Source: Micromonospora arborensis (GTDB taxonomy: Bacteria > Actinomycetota > Actinomycetes > Mycobacteriales > Micromonosporaceae). From it: a stretch of DNA of 64,000 nt. Where the stretch lies: the NCBI RefSeq assembly GCF_003205615.1, contig NZ_PYBV01000005.1, forward strand, positions 341,506 through 405,505, given 5' to 3'. A program made the position numbers and the translations under genes. Positions 27,923 to 37,550 of the stretch are shown here, piece after piece (within the stretch, counting starts at the first letter, position 1; each line of letters begins with the position of its first letter). The notes below the pieces were generated by a model. The model made no database searches, was not told the origin of the DNA, and saw nothing but the letters and a program-made list of their open reading frames with translations.

Positions 27923-29518
27923 ATGAGCAGTGAGATTCCGGCCCGCGCCGACGTCGTGATCGTCGGTGCCGGGCACAACGGTCTGGTCTCCGCCGTCCTG
28001 CTGGCCCGCGCCGGTCTGGACGTCCTCGTGCTGGAGGCCGCCGACGTGATCGGCGGCGCCACCCGCACCGAGAACCCGTTCCCGAAGGTGCCGGGCCTGC
28101 GGCACTCCACCGGTTCGTACCTGCTCGGGCTGATGCCGCCGGAGCTGCTCGCCACGCTCGACGTACGGATCCCGGTGCTGCGCCGCGACCCGCACTACTT
28201 CCTCCCCACGCCCGGCGGCCTCGGCTCGCCGTACCTGCTCAACGGCCGCGACACCGCCGCCACCCGGGCGCAGCTCGCCGAGTTCTTCTCCCCCGCCGAC
28301 GTGGCCGCCGACGACGCCATGCAGGCCGAGCTGGCCGCGCTGCGTGCGGATCTCGCCCCGGCCTGGCTGGCCGAGCCGCTCAGTGTCCAGGAGACCGCCG
28401 AGCTGCACATCCGCCCGGCGCTACGACAGGTCTTCGTCGACCTCGTCCAAGGGTCGGTCGCCGACTACCTGGCCCGATTCGAGTTCCGCTCCGAGCTGTT
28501 GGTCAGCATGTACGCGGTCACCGACGGGCTGTCCGGGCTCAACGCCGGCCCGGACGACCCCGGCACCGGCCACAACTTCCTGGTGCACAACATGTGCAGA
28601 CTGCCCGGATCCGGCGGCACCTGGATGATCGCCGAGGGCGGGATGGGCACGGTGTCGCGCACGTTCGCGGAGGCCGCCCGTGCCGCCGGGGCGACCATCC
28701 GAACCGGTACGCCGGTGAGTGCGGTGACCCTGGACGGCGGCGCGGCCAGCGGCGTGGTGCTGGCCGACGGCCGACAGGTCGCCGCCCGGGTGGTGCTCGG
28801 CGCGTGCGACCCGTACCGGCTGATCGACCTGTTGCCCGACGGCGCGCTCCCGGCGCCGCTCGGTGAACGGATGGCGGCGGTCCGCCGCCCCGGCACCACC
28901 CTCAAACTCAACCTGGCGCTCACCGGGCTGCCACAGTTCGCCTGCCTACCGGCCGGCACGCCCAGCCCGTTCGGCTCGACCATCCACCTGCTGCCCGGCT
29001 CCGCATCGCTTGTCGGCGGGGACACCACCTCGCCGATGACGGCGCTGCGCGCCATGTGGGCGGACGTGCAGGCCGGGCGGCTGCCGGCGGAGCCGACCAT
29101 CGAGTGGTACCTGCACACCACAGTCGACCCGTCGCTCTCCGACGCCGCCGGGCACCACTCGTCAGCGCTCTTCGTCCAGTCGGTCCCCTACGAGCTGGCG
29201 GGCACCACCTGGGACGCGGCGCTGCCCGGCTACGTCGACCGGCTCATCGAGATCGTCGAGCGGTACGCCCCCGGCACCGGCGATCTGATCGCCGACGCGG
29301 TGCCACTGCCCCCGCCCGGCATCGAGGAGCACTTCGGCATCACCGGCGGGCACATTCACCACGTCGACAACACGGTCTCGTTCACCGATCGGATGCCCTA
29401 CGCCACCGGAATCGACGGCGTGTACGCCGGCAGCGCCGGCTGTCACCCGGCCGGCAGCGTGATCGGCGCGGCCGGCCACAACGCCGCCCGCCGCATCCTC
29501 ACCGACCTAGGCCGCTGA
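27923..29518 (+). CDS. FAD-dependent phytoene-desaturase-like oxidoreductase
   Basis: This 531-residue protein has an N-terminal dinucleotide-binding fold (VVIVGAGHNGLVSAVLLARA, about 10-30). The Rossmann acidic end (VLEAADVIGGAT) follows, and a C-terminal flavin-domain closure GVYAGSAGCHPAGSVIGAAG is near 500. Overall it resembles the phytoene desaturase / PYROXD2 branch of the amine-oxidase superfamily. No carotenoid genes are nearby, so a carotenoid role is unlikely; the substrate is unknown. The gene follows YihY by 33 bp. Confidence 0.85.
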   Translation: MSSEIPARADVVIVGAGHNGLVSAVLLARAGLDVLVLEAADVIGGATRTENPFPKVPGLRHSTGSYLLGLMPPELLATLDVRIPVLRRDPHYFLPTPGGLGSPYLLNGRDTAATRAQLAEFFSPADVAADDAMQAELAALRADLAPAWLAEPLSVQETAELHIRPALRQVFVDLVQGSVADYLARFEFRSELLVSMYAVTDGLSGLNAGPDDPGTGHNFLVHNMCRLPGSGGTWMIAEGGMGTVSRTFAEAARAAGATIRTGTPVSAVTLDGGAASGVVLADGRQVAARVVLGACDPYRLIDLLPDGALPAPLGERMAAVRRPGTTLKLNLALTGLPQFACLPAGTPSPFGSTIHLLPGSASLVGGDTTSPMTALRAMWADVQAGRLPAEPTIEWYLHTTVDPSLSDAAGHHSSALFVQSVPYELAGTTWDAALPGYVDRLIEIVERYAPGTGDLIADAVPLPPPGIEEHFGITGGHIHHVDNTVSFTDRMPYATGIDGVYAGSAGCHPAGSVIGAAGHNAARRILTDLGR

Positions 29519-29540
29519 CCCCACCCCACCCCATCCCACC

Positions 29541-29605
29541 TCGTTGATCATGAGGTTATTGCCTGCCGTGTCGGCGAGTCGTGACAATAACCTCATGATC
29601 AACGA
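29541..29605. repeat. Perfect 21-bp-arm palindrome between convergent genes
   Basis: The arms begin TCGTTGATCATGAGGTTATT (29541-29561) and end in the exact complement (29585-29605), with a 23-bp spacer. It lies between the convergent oxidoreductase (stop 29518) and MBL-Rieske gene (stop 29612) and can act as terminator for both. Its arms resemble dispersed palindromes rather than a plain terminator, as no T run follows. Confidence 0.85.
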
Positions 29606-29611
29606 AGGGGG

Positions 29612-31192
29612 TCAGATCACGGCTTCGCCGGCGGGGGCCGGAGCCTCCGCGTCCACCCGGTGGGCGCGGACCTTGTGGCCGACGCTGGTCAGGCAACGAC
29701 CGCTGGGCAGGTCGAAGCGCCAACCGTGCAACTGGCAGGTGAGCTGGTCACCCTCGACGATGCCGAACCGGGTCAGGTCCGCCTTCAGGTGCGGGCAGCG
29801 CCGCTGCACCACCCAGTCGCCCAGGGTGATGTCCTCGGCGTCGGTGCTGCGCTCGTGCTCGTCGTACCAGCCCTCGGCGTACTGGAGCCGCTCTTCGGAG
29901 AGGCACTTGAAGAACGCGTAGACGAACTCGTTGTACTGGCCGATCCGGGCCGCCGAGAACCGGCAGGACAGGAAGAGTGAGTTGACCCAGTCGACCTCGT
30001 CGATGAAGAGCAGGTGCTCGATCAGCGCCCGCTCGGTACGGAACCGGTAGCGCACCTTCTCGTCGGCGTACGGCCGGACCTCCTTGCCGGGGAAGTCCAC
30101 CACGATCGACTCGACGCTCTCGCCGTCGTACCCGACCAGGTCGAAGCGGACCGGGCCGCCCACACCCTTGGCGAGGTAGATCGACTCTTCGAGCAGCGGC
30201 TCGATCCGCTGCTTCATCTGGCCGAGCACGTCCACCTCGGGGTGCCGCCAGGACGCCTTCTCCGCCTCGATGACGGGGCGCTTGCGCTCCCGCATCTCCT
30301 CCAGGTGGGCGACCTTGTTCGCGAAGAACTCGTCGACCGGCACCGGGTGCGTGGTGGTCGCGCCCTCGGTGGTGACCTCGGTGACGCTGCCCGGCAGCAG
30401 CACGATGCCGTTGGTGCCGCCGACCTTGGCGTACTCCGACAGGAACACGGACTGGTCGGGGAAGATGTTGCCCTCGTCGCCGTGGATGTCGTTGAACTGC
30501 CACAACGCGTCGTCGAGGAAGCACGGCGGGCCGGCGATCGGGAAGACGTGGTCGGCCTTCAGGTCGTCGATGTAGCGCCAGGTCCGGTCGAACTGCCGGT
30601 CACGCTTCTGCTTGCCGAACGCCGTCTTCGCCGCCTGCGGCAGCTCGTAGACCATCGGGTACCAGATCGCGCCGGAGAACTGCAGCAGGTGCGCGTGCAC
30701 GTGCCCCAGGTCGGCGAAGACACTCAGGTCGGTGGGGCGGGCGTCGTTCTGGTTGAGCAGCCGCACCCCGTCGTACTCGACCCAGAGCGAGGAGTCACCG
30801 ATCGGCCCGTCGGTCGGGCTGGTCAACGCCTGAATCATGATCTTCAGACCGCGGGGCAGCTCCACCACCTGCTCGTTGGGGGCCTTCAGGAACTTGGTGA
30901 AGCCCAGCGCCCGGAACTCGTCCTCCATCTCCGAGGTGGGGAACTCGGGCAGCAGGACGGTGGCGTCCTTGGAGACGAAGTCCCGCAGGTGCTTCGCGTC
31001 GAAGTGGTCCCGGTGCAGGTGGGAGACGTACAGGTAGTCGACCTGGCCCAGGCTCTCCCAGTCGAGCAGGGAATTGTCCGGGAAAGGGAACCACGAGGCG
31101 AAGTAGGCCGGATTGACCCACGGGTCGCACAGGATGCTGCCCGCGGCCGTGTCGATCCGCATGCTGGCGTGCCCGGTTCCGGTCACTCGCAC
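29612..31192 (-). CDS. MBL-fold plus Rieske [2Fe-2S] protein (CMP-Neu5Ac hydroxylase-like)
   Basis: The 526-residue protein joins a metallo-beta-lactamase-like domain (about 1-300; SHLHRDHFD near 70) to a C-terminal Rieske domain (about 440-510). The Rieske domain shows the CPH...CQLHGW ligand pair spaced as in the family. This two-part plan is that of CMP-N-acetylneuraminate monooxygenase (CMAH) and its bacterial relatives, but here the order is MBL first and Rieske last. The start GTG 31192 follows GAGGGGG. It would need an electron donor not seen nearby. Substrate unproven. Confidence 0.75.
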   Translation of the reverse strand: MRVTGTGHASMRIDTAAGSILCDPWVNPAYFASWFPFPDNSLLDWESLGQVDYLYVSHLHRDHFDAKHLRDFVSKDATVLLPEFPTSEMEDEFRALGFTKFLKAPNEQVVELPRGLKIMIQALTSPTDGPIGDSSLWVEYDGVRLLNQNDARPTDLSVFADLGHVHAHLLQFSGAIWYPMVYELPQAAKTAFGKQKRDRQFDRTWRYIDDLKADHVFPIAGPPCFLDDALWQFNDIHGDEGNIFPDQSVFLSEYAKVGGTNGIVLLPGSVTEVTTEGATTTHPVPVDEFFANKVAHLEEMRERKRPVIEAEKASWRHPEVDVLGQMKQRIEPLLEESIYLAKGVGGPVRFDLVGYDGESVESIVVDFPGKEVRPYADEKVRYRFRTERALIEHLLFIDEVDWVNSLFLSCRFSAARIGQYNEFVYAFFKCLSEERLQYAEGWYDEHERSTDAEDITLGDWVVQRRCPHLKADLTRFGIVEGDQLTCQLHGWRFDLPSGRCLTSVGHKVRAHRVDAEAPAPAGEAVI

Positions 31193-31389
31193 CGCACAGT
31201 CCCCCTCAAACAGACAATCAGGTGTACGCCAAACGCTACCGGAGTGAGTCTGACTGCCGCCCTGCGACGCCGGTAGTGTCGTTCGGCCCAGGTCGGCAGG
31301 GCTGATGGCCGGGAAACCCCCACCGCACCGCACCGCGTACGAGGCGTGCCAGACTAACCAAAGATCCGATCGCGAGGGAAGGACCGACA

Positions 31390-31611
31390 GTGGCAGGAAG
31401 CGAGCCGGTAACGTCGCCAGACCAGCACAAGCCCGGGCAACGGAAGCTCGGGCGGATCGGCGCGGTGCTGTCCGCGCTGGCGCTGCTGGCGATGATCTGC
31501 GGCAACCACGAGGGCAAGGTCGAGGACATCTGGCTGATCGGCCTGGCCGCACTGCTGCTGATCATCGTGATCGGCGACGCCGTGCTGCGGCGCAACGGTC
31601 TGCGCTCCTGA
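31390..31611 (+). CDS. DUF2631 small membrane protein
   Basis: A 73-residue protein with a polar N-terminus (MAGSEPVTSPDQHKPG) and two hydrophobic helices (about 22-38 and 47-62), matching actinobacterial DUF2631 proteins found around the dxr/rlmN region. GTG 31390 follows GAGGGAAGG. No function is established. It is the only rightward gene between the MBL-Rieske and DivIVA-like genes. Confidence 0.75.
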   Translation: MAGSEPVTSPDQHKPGQRKLGRIGAVLSALALLAMICGNHEGKVEDIWLIGLAALLLIIVIGDAVLRRNGLRS

Positions 31612-31647
31612 CCCGACCAGCCGCCGGACGACCGGCCACCGTACGCC

Positions 31648-31677
31648 GAGGGCCCGCCCCACCGGGGACGGGCCCTC
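31648..31677. terminator. Bidirectional terminator hairpin
   Basis: Arms GAGGGCCCGCCCC and GGGACGGGCCCTC, separated by ACCG, lie between the convergent DUF2631 and DivIVA-like genes. The near-perfect 13-bp stem should stop both transcripts. Confidence 0.8.
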
Positions 31678-31694
31678 GTCCGTACGTGTCGGGG

Positions 31695-32951
31695 TCAGCG
31701 CCCGAAGAGGATGTCCTGCACGTCCTTGAGCGCGGCGTCGACCTCGGCCTCGAAGTAGCCACCGGGCACCAGGCCGAACCGGAGCGTGTCCAGGTCCTTC
31801 GGGTCCACCGGCATCGGATTGCGGCGCTGCATGCCACCGAGCAGGGTGTCGAAGAACCGGTCCACCTGGTCCGGGTCGTACCCGCTGCCGAACCGGCGGA
31901 CCTGGAAGCTACGGCGGATCTGGTCGACCCGGTAGAGGTCGCTGCCGGGCGGACCGGCCATCGGCGGGCCACCCATCGGCGGGCCACCCATGGGCGGGCC
32001 GGCAACGGCGGGCGGACCAGCCATCGGCGGGCCTCCGATGCCCTGCTGCGGCATCGGAGGCGGACCGGCGGGGCCCCGGCGCATGTCGCGCAGGTCCCGC
32101 TCCGGCATCCGGATCTCGGCGGTCATGTCGGTGCGGCCGTGCCGGCCGGCCTCGAAGCCGTCGAAGCGCGGCTCCTCCGTCGGGTAGCCACCGGGGGCGC
32201 GCTGGTCGTCCGGGCCGTACCCACCGGGAGCACGGTGGTCGTCCGGGCCGTAACCACCGGGGCCGCGCTGGTCGTCCGGGCCGTAACCACCGGGGCCGCG
32301 CTGGTCGTCCGGGCCGTAACCACCGGGGCCGCGCTGGTCGTCCGGGCCGTAACCAGTGGGGCCGCGCTGGTCGTCCGGGCCGTAACCAGTGGGGCCGGCG
32401 GGCAGGCCGCGCGGCGGAACACCGTGGCCACCCATCGGACCCGGGCCCATCGGGCCGCCGGGACCCATCGGGCCGGGGCCGCCCGGGCCGCGCGGCGCGT
32501 CGTAACCACCGCGGGGGGCGTCGTACCCGCCGGCGAAGGCACCGGTGGGCTCGTCGTAGCGGCCGTAGCGGTCGGCGGGCGGGCCGGCCTGCGCGGGCAT
32601 CGGCCGGGGCGGCATCGGCTGCGGAATCATGCCCCGGTCATCGCGCATCGGCGGCCCCATGCGATCCGGTGGGCCCATCCGGGGGTCGCCGCCACGGCCG
32701 GCGCTGTTGCGTTCCTCAAGCTCGGCCAACTGCCGCTCGACCCGGTCCAGGTGCAGGTCGACCTGCCACTCGTCGTAGCCGTTGAAACGGACCCGGAAGA
32801 CGACGTCGTGGACCTCCTGCGAGGCCACCGGCGCACCGACCTGTCGGCCGTCGAGCGTCGCCTCGACCCGGTCGAGGAAGGCATCCACCTCGTCGACCTT
32901 GTATCCCCGGCGGAGCGCCTTGCGCCGGAAACGCTGACCCTGACTCGCCAC
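31695..32951 (-). CDS. Protein with two DivIVA-like domains and a PDDQRGP repeat linker
   Basis: The 418-residue protein has a DivIVA-like N-terminal domain (about 5-60; F-R-R-K-A-L-R-R-G-Y-K-V-D-E-V-D-A-F-L). A Pro/Gly/Met-rich linker of about 270 residues follows, with seven GYGPDDQRGP-type decapeptides (DNA 32180-32397). A second DivIVA-like domain (about 345-385; F-Q-V-R-R-F-G-S-G-Y-D-P-D-Q-V-D-R-F-F) ends it. DivIVA domains bind curved membranes and organise polar growth, so two of them on a disordered tether could bridge sites. GTG 32951 follows AGGAGA. It lies directly downstream of rlmN. Confidence 0.8.
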   Translation of the reverse strand: MASQGQRFRRKALRRGYKVDEVDAFLDRVEATLDGRQVGAPVASQEVHDVVFRVRFNGYDEWQVDLHLDRVERQLAELEERNSAGRGGDPRMGPPDRMGPPMRDDRGMIPQPMPPRPMPAQAGPPADRYGRYDEPTGAFAGGYDAPRGGYDAPRGPGGPGPMGPGGPMGPGPMGGHGVPPRGLPAGPTGYGPDDQRGPTGYGPDDQRGPGGYGPDDQRGPGGYGPDDQRGPGGYGPDDHRAPGGYGPDDQRAPGGYPTEEPRFDGFEAGRHGRTDMTAEIRMPERDLRDMRRGPAGPPPMPQQGIGGPPMAGPPAVAGPPMGGPPMGGPPMAGPPGSDLYRVDQIRRSFQVRRFGSGYDPDQVDRFFDTLLGGMQRRNPMPVDPKDLDTLRFGLVPGGYFEAEVDAALKDVQDILFGR

Positions 32952-32982
32952 TATGTCTCCTGGTCTCGTTCGCCACGCCCGG

Positions 32983-34140
32983 TCACGCCGGTGCCTCTCC
33001 GGCGCGGTCGGTGAAGGTGTCGTTGTCCTCGGCGGCGGCGAGCTGACCACACGCGCCGTCGATCTCGCGACCTCGGGTGTCCCGTACGGTGGTGGACACC
33101 CCGGCGTCGCGCAACCGCCGGACGAACTCCCGCTCAACCGGCTTCGGGCTCGCGTCCCAGCGGCTGCCCGGCGTCGGATTGAGTGGGATGAGGTTCACGT
33201 GGGCCAACTTGCCGGCCAGCAGCCGCCCGAGCAGATCGGCTCGCCACGGCTGGTCGTTCACGTCCTTGATCATCGCGTACTCGATCGACACGCGACGGCC
33301 CGTGCGGGCGGCGTAGTCCCACGCCGCGTCCAGCACCTCAGCAACCTTCCAGCGCTGGTTTACCGGCACGAGTTCGTCGCGCAGATCATCATCGGGGGCG
33401 TGCAACGACAGCGCAAGGGTCACTGAGAGGTCTTCGCTGGCCAGTCGGCGGATGGCCGGAACCAGGCCGACCGTGGAAACGGTGATGTGCCGCTGGGACA
33501 GGCCGAGCCCCTCCGGAGCTGGGCTGACCAGGCGGCGGATGGCCGCGATGACCCGGGAGTAGTTGGCCAGTGGCTCGCCCATGCCCATGAACACGACGTG
33601 TGACAACCGCGGCGGGGAACCGGCGACGGCACCGGACGCCGCCACGCCGGCCAGATACACCGCCTGGTCGACGATCTCGGCGGTGGACAGGTTGCGGGTC
33701 AGCCCGGCCTGGCCGGTCGCGCAGAACGGGCAGGCCATGCCACAGCCCGCCTGGCTGGAGATGCAGACGGTCACGCGGTCCGGATAGCCCATCAACACGC
33801 TCTCCACCAGCGCGCCGTCGTGCAGCCGCCACAGCGCCTTGCGGGTCGCGCCGTCGTCACACGCCAGCTCACGCACCGGCGTGAGCAGCCGGGGCAGCAA
33901 CTGCTCGGACAGTCGTTCCCGGGTCGCCGCAGGCAGGTCGGTCATGGCCTGCGGGTCGCGGACCAACCGCCCAAAATAGTGGTTCGAGACCTGCTTGGCA
34001 CGGAAAGCTGGCTCACCCAACTCGGTGACCAGCGCCTGGCGGCCGGCCAGGTCCAGGTCGGCAAGGTGCTTCGGCGGCATGGAGGCCCGGCGCGCGGCGG
34101 GGGCGTCCGAGAGGGCGGGGATCAACGGCAGGCTCGTCAT
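32983..34140 (-). CDS. rlmN: 23S rRNA (adenine2503-C2)-methyltransferase
   Basis: This 385-residue radical SAM enzyme methylates A2503 of 23S rRNA (and A37 of some tRNAs) at C2. The cluster motif C-x3-C-x2-C appears as [12 protein letters not shown] near residue 135. It also has the family's [10 protein letters not shown] and the methyl-carrying C-terminal Cys region (EIDGACGQL near 362). ATG 34140 is clear. It follows cdsA on the same strand with 104 bp between. Confidence 0.96.
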   Translation of the reverse strand: MTSLPLIPALSDAPAARRASMPPKHLADLDLAGRQALVTELGEPAFRAKQVSNHYFGRLVRDPQAMTDLPAATRERLSEQLLPRLLTPVRELACDDGATRKALWRLHDGALVESVLMGYPDRVTVCISSQAGCGMACPFCATGQAGLTRNLSTAEIVDQAVYLAGVAASGAVAGSPPRLSHVVFMGMGEPLANYSRVIAAIRRLVSPAPEGLGLSQRHITVSTVGLVPAIRRLASEDLSVTLALSLHAPDDDLRDELVPVNQRWKVAEVLDAAWDYAARTGRRVSIEYAMIKDVNDQPWRADLLGRLLAGKLAHVNLIPLNPTPGSRWDASPKPVEREFVRRLRDAGVSTTVRDTRGREIDGACGQLAAAEDNDTFTDRAGEAPA

Positions 34141-34244
34141 GGCTGGTCCAGTGTGTCACGCCCTCGGCGGCAACTGCCGATCCGGAGGTGCCGAACAGGC
34201 CCCGACCGGTGGAGCCGGATGACCGGGACACCGTGATTCATGCC

Positions 34245-35660
34245 TCAGCTCACCACCGGCACGAAGATCGCCAGCAGCAGGTAGGCGGTCGGCACCGCGA
34301 ACAGGATCGAGTCCAGTCGGTCCATCAGACCGCCATGGCCGGGCAGCAGGTTGCTCATGTCCTTGACACCGAGATCCCGCTTGATCATCGACTCGGCCAG
34401 GTCGCCGAGGACCGCCGCGCCGGAGACCGCCACCCCGAACAGGGCACCCCACCAGGGGGCCACCTCGAACATCAGCCACAGCAGCAGCGCGCTGCCCAGG
34501 GCCGCGGCGGTGACCGAACCGGCGAAACCCTCCCAGGACTTCTTCGGGCTGATCGACGGCGCCATCGGGTGTCGACCGAAGGAGACACCGGCCGCGTACC
34601 CGCCGGTGTCGGAGAGGACCACCGCGATCAGCGTGGCCAGGATGCGCCGCGGGCCGTCGTCGGGGGCCGCCGCCAGCAGCGCCGCGAAACCGCCGAGGAA
34701 CGGCACGTAGACGGTGATCAGGGTGGCCGCGGTGATATCCCGCTGGAAACCGGCCGGGCCGTCGCCCAGCCTCCAGATCATGGTGCCCAGCACGGTGACC
34801 AGCAGCCCCAGGCTGAGCGCGTCCGGGCCCGCGAACCAGGCCAGACCCACGGTCAGCACACCACCGGCGAGCAGCGGAACGAGTGGCGGGTGGGCGCCGC
34901 TGCGCCGAACTGCCCGGGCCATCTCCCAGATGCCGATGGCGATGGCAGCGGCGATCACCGGCAGGAACGCCAACGGGAAGAACACCAGCGGCACCACGAT
35001 CAGCGCGCCGAGGCCGAGCCCCACGCCGATCGCCGCCGGGAGATTACGGCCGGCCCGCCCATTGCCCACCTGCTGGGTGGCCGGTCGGTCGGCGCTGGCC
35101 CGGCGTCGACCCTTCGGCCGTCGACCGGTCGGCGCCGGGACCTCGTCCGGCGCCAGGTCGGCCCGGACGGGCGCGAGCTGCTCGGTCGGATAACCCGGGT
35201 CGTCGACACGGGCCGGAAAGCCCTGCTCCGGCTGCTCCGGGCCGTCGAAACGGGACGACTCGTCGAACCGCCCCCGGTCCGGGCCGTCGAAACCCCTCGG
35301 CCCGTCGCCAACGGCGGGCGACCGGTCGAGGTAGCGGCCTGCGCGACCCCGGTCGTCGTACCGGTCGGGCTGGTTCCGGTCGTCCTCGTACCGGTCCCGG
35401 TCGCCGAAACGATCGTGCCGGTCGCGGTCGTCGAAGCGATCGTCCGGACGGACCGCACGACCACGCTCGTCGTACGGGTCCGTCGGGTGCGGGTCGGCGT
35501 GCGGCCGGGTGTGCGGATCGGCGTACAGCTCAGAGCCGGCGGCCGGACGGCCGTTCCACTGGCCGGCGTCCAGGTCCTGATCGGGCCAGGGCAGCGTCAC
35601 CGGGTGCTCCGGGCGGTCCCAGCCTCGGGGCTCGCTGGCGTAGGGGTCGGGGTGGGACAT
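34245..35660 (-). CDS. cdsA: Phosphatidate cytidylyltransferase with long disordered N-terminus
   Basis: The 471-residue protein has a C-terminal CDP-diglyceride synthetase domain (about 200-471) with eight or so helices. Its signature runs SDTGGYAAGVSFGRH, then SPKKSWEGFAGS and LGDLAESMIKRDLGVKDM-S, ending in G-H-G-G-L-M-D-R-L-D-S. It makes CDP-diacylglycerol from phosphatidate and CTP. The first 200 residues are a charged Arg/Asp/Pro-rich tail (DDRFDDRDRHDRFGDRDR), typical of Micromonosporaceae CdsA and absent in E. coli. ATG 35660 fits. Confidence 0.95.
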   Translation of the reverse strand: MSHPDPYASEPRGWDRPEHPVTLPWPDQDLDAGQWNGRPAAGSELYADPHTRPHADPHPTDPYDERGRAVRPDDRFDDRDRHDRFGDRDRYEDDRNQPDRYDDRGRAGRYLDRSPAVGDGPRGFDGPDRGRFDESSRFDGPEQPEQGFPARVDDPGYPTEQLAPVRADLAPDEVPAPTGRRPKGRRRASADRPATQQVGNGRAGRNLPAAIGVGLGLGALIVVPLVFFPLAFLPVIAAAIAIGIWEMARAVRRSGAHPPLVPLLAGGVLTVGLAWFAGPDALSLGLLVTVLGTMIWRLGDGPAGFQRDITAATLITVYVPFLGGFAALLAAAPDDGPRRILATLIAVVLSDTGGYAAGVSFGRHPMAPSISPKKSWEGFAGSVTAAALGSALLLWLMFEVAPWWGALFGVAVSGAAVLGDLAESMIKRDLGVKDMSNLLPGHGGLMDRLDSILFAVPTAYLLLAIFVPVVS

Positions 35661-35981
35661 CACGCACCGCGACGCGGCACGAGAACCACCACATGACGCA
35701 AGACCACAAGCATCCCCTACACGCGCGATGTTCCTCCGATTGACCGCCCCGACGGTCGGTCGATTCCCGGTGTTCACCGCCCGGTGGCCGGGAATCCTGC
35801 AGAGCCTACTGCACCCGCCGCACGGGCATGGCGGACGAGGCACGGCCACGGCCGTAGCCCCGCCGACACAGGACGGCCCATCTGCCCCGTGGGCCACTCC
35901 CCCGACCGGCGTACGGCACGAGGCCCGCCCCCGCACGGAGGACGGACCTCGGAGCACCTCACCCGCACGGCGGGCGGACGA
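35661..35981. other. Non-coding gap between frr and cdsA
   Basis: This 321-bp gap has no convincing gene. It holds a dyad ATTCCCGG...CCGGGAAT (about 35763-35796) and a GAGGCCCG/CGGACCTC-type stem nearer frr, probably terminator or processing structures downstream of frr. A promoter for cdsA is likely within it but I cannot place it. Confidence 0.5.
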
Positions 35982-36539
35982 TCACACCTCGAGCAGCTCG
36001 GTTTCCTTGTGCTTGACCAGGTCGTCGATGTTGGCGACGTAGCGCTGGGTCAGGTCGTCGAGTTCCTTCTCGGCGCGGCGACCGTCGTCCTCGCCGGCCT
36101 CGCCGTCCTTGACGACCCGGTCCAGCTCCTCCTTGCCTCGGCGGCGGACGTTGCGGATCGCCACCTTGGCTTCCTCACCCTTGTGCCGGGCCACCTTGAT
36201 CATGTCGCGGCGGCGCTCCTCGGTCATCTGCGGGAGCAGGATGCGCAGCTGGTTGCCCTCGTTGTTCGGGTTCACCCCGAGGTCCGAGTCGCGGATCGCC
36301 TTCTCCATCGCGTTGATCTGCGAGTTGTCGTACGGCTTGATGATGGCCATCCGCGGCTCGGGAACCGCGATCGACGCCATCTGGGTCAGCGGCGTGGGCG
36401 TGCCGTAGTAGTCAATGATGACCTTGGAGAACATGGCGGCGTTGGCGCGACCGGTACGGATGGCGCCGAACTCCTCCTTGGCGTGCTCAACCGCACGCTC
36501 CATCTTTTCCTCGGCCTCGAGGAGGGTGTCGTCGATCAC
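35982..36539 (-). CDS. frr: Ribosome recycling factor
   Basis: The 185-residue protein matches RRF along its length: the N-terminal helix with A-I-R-T-G-R-A-N (near 26), Y-Y-G-T-P-T-P-L (near 44), K-P-Y-D (near 68), and [16 protein letters not shown] (near 110). It splits post-termination ribosomes with EF-G. It starts at GTG 36539 behind GGAGGCGAGGAG, 82 bp downstream of pyrH. Confidence 0.97.
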   Translation of the reverse strand: MIDDTLLEAEEKMERAVEHAKEEFGAIRTGRANAAMFSKVIIDYYGTPTPLTQMASIAVPEPRMAIIKPYDNSQINAMEKAIRDSDLGVNPNNEGNQLRILLPQMTEERRRDMIKVARHKGEEAKVAIRNVRRRGKEELDRVVKDGEAGEDDGRRAEKELDDLTQRYVANIDDLVKHKETELLEV

Positions 36540-36621
36540 CGGTCTCCTCGCCTCCTTCTGTGCTCGTCGTGGGCTCTGCTGAAAGTCGTCAGACCGCCGC
36601 TGCCATCGCCGTCGGCGAGAC

Positions 36622-37389
36622 TCAGGCGGTGATCAGGGTGCCGATCTTGTCGCCACCCACCGCGCGGATGATGGTGTCGTCACCCTGCGCACCAAAGACC
36701 AGCATCGGCAGGCCGTTCTCCATGCAGAGGCTGAACGCCGCGGCGTCCGCCACCCGCAGGTTGCGGCGCAGCACCTCGGAGAAGGTGATCGAGTCGAGCT
36801 TGCTGGCGGTGGGGTCGATCCGGGGATCGGCGGTGTAGACGCCGTCCACGCCGTTCTTGCTCATCAGCACCACGTCGGCCCGGATCTCCAGAGCCCGTTG
36901 GGCGGCCACCGTGTCGGTGGAGAAGTACGGCATCCCCGCGCCCGCACCGAAGATGACCACACGGCCCTTCTCCAGGTGGCGGATCGCCCGCAACGGGATG
37001 TACGGCTCGGCGACCTGGGCCATGGTGATGGCGCTCTGCACCCGGGTCTCGATGCCTTCCTTCTCCAGGAAGTCCTGCAGCGCGAGGCAGTTCATCACGG
37101 TGCCGAGCATGCCCATGTAGTCGGCGCGGGCCCGGTCCATCCCGCGCTTCTGCAGCTCCGCGCCACGGAAGAAGTTGCCGCCGCCGACCACCACGGAGAC
37201 CTGCACACCGCGGCGGACCACGGTGGCGATCTGCCGGGCGATGGCCTGGACGACGTCCGGGTCGACACCGATCGCGCCGCCGCCGAACACCTCACCGGAG
37301 AGCTTCAGCACCACCCGGCGGGCACGTCCCGGCGGCGGTGCCGTCGGATCGTCCATCGCCAGCGTTCGGTCACTCACAACCTGCGTCAT
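36622..37389 (-). CDS. pyrH: UMP kinase
   Basis: The 255-residue amino-acid-kinase-fold enzyme phosphorylates UMP to UDP. The ATP-site start is [12 protein letters not shown] (near 26), followed by the glycine loop [11 protein letters not shown], the dimer/UMP region [10 protein letters not shown], and [12 protein letters not shown]. The first 20 residues are an actinobacterial extension. Start at ATG 37389; tsf lies upstream beyond a terminator-like hairpin. Confidence 0.97.
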   Translation of the reverse strand: MTQVVSDRTLAMDDPTAPPPGRARRVVLKLSGEVFGGGAIGVDPDVVQAIARQIATVVRRGVQVSVVVGGGNFFRGAELQKRGMDRARADYMGMLGTVMNCLALQDFLEKEGIETRVQSAITMAQVAEPYIPLRAIRHLEKGRVVIFGAGAGMPYFSTDTVAAQRALEIRADVVLMSKNGVDGVYTADPRIDPTASKLDSITFSEVLRRNLRVADAAAFSLCMENGLPMLVFGAQGDDTIIRAVGGDKIGTLITA

Positions 37390-37461
37390 CCGCCCCGCCC
37401 TTCCCCACGCGCACGCCCCGTGCGGCGCGTACCGCGAACCTGCCGCTGCCGACCCTATGTG

Positions 37462-37507
37462 ACGAGGAGGCCGCGGTGCCTGTCACGTACACCGGCGGCC
37501 TCCTCGT
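37462..37507. terminator. Terminator hairpin downstream of tsf
   Basis: Perfect 13-bp arms ACGAGGAGGCCGC (37462-37474) and GCGGCCTCCTCGT (37495-37507) with a 20-bp loop lie between the tsf stop and the pyrH start. This suggests pyrH has its own promoter or depends on read-through. Confidence 0.75.
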
Positions 37508-37550
37508 TGACGTCTCCTGCCCACGGGCGCTCGCGGCGCCCGGTGGCGGC

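Noticed and set aside
27923..29518. Carotenoid biosynthesis cluster
   Set aside because: The oxidoreductase is phytoene-desaturase-like, but no crtB, crtE or cyclase genes are near, and the sequence fits the PYROXD2 branch better.
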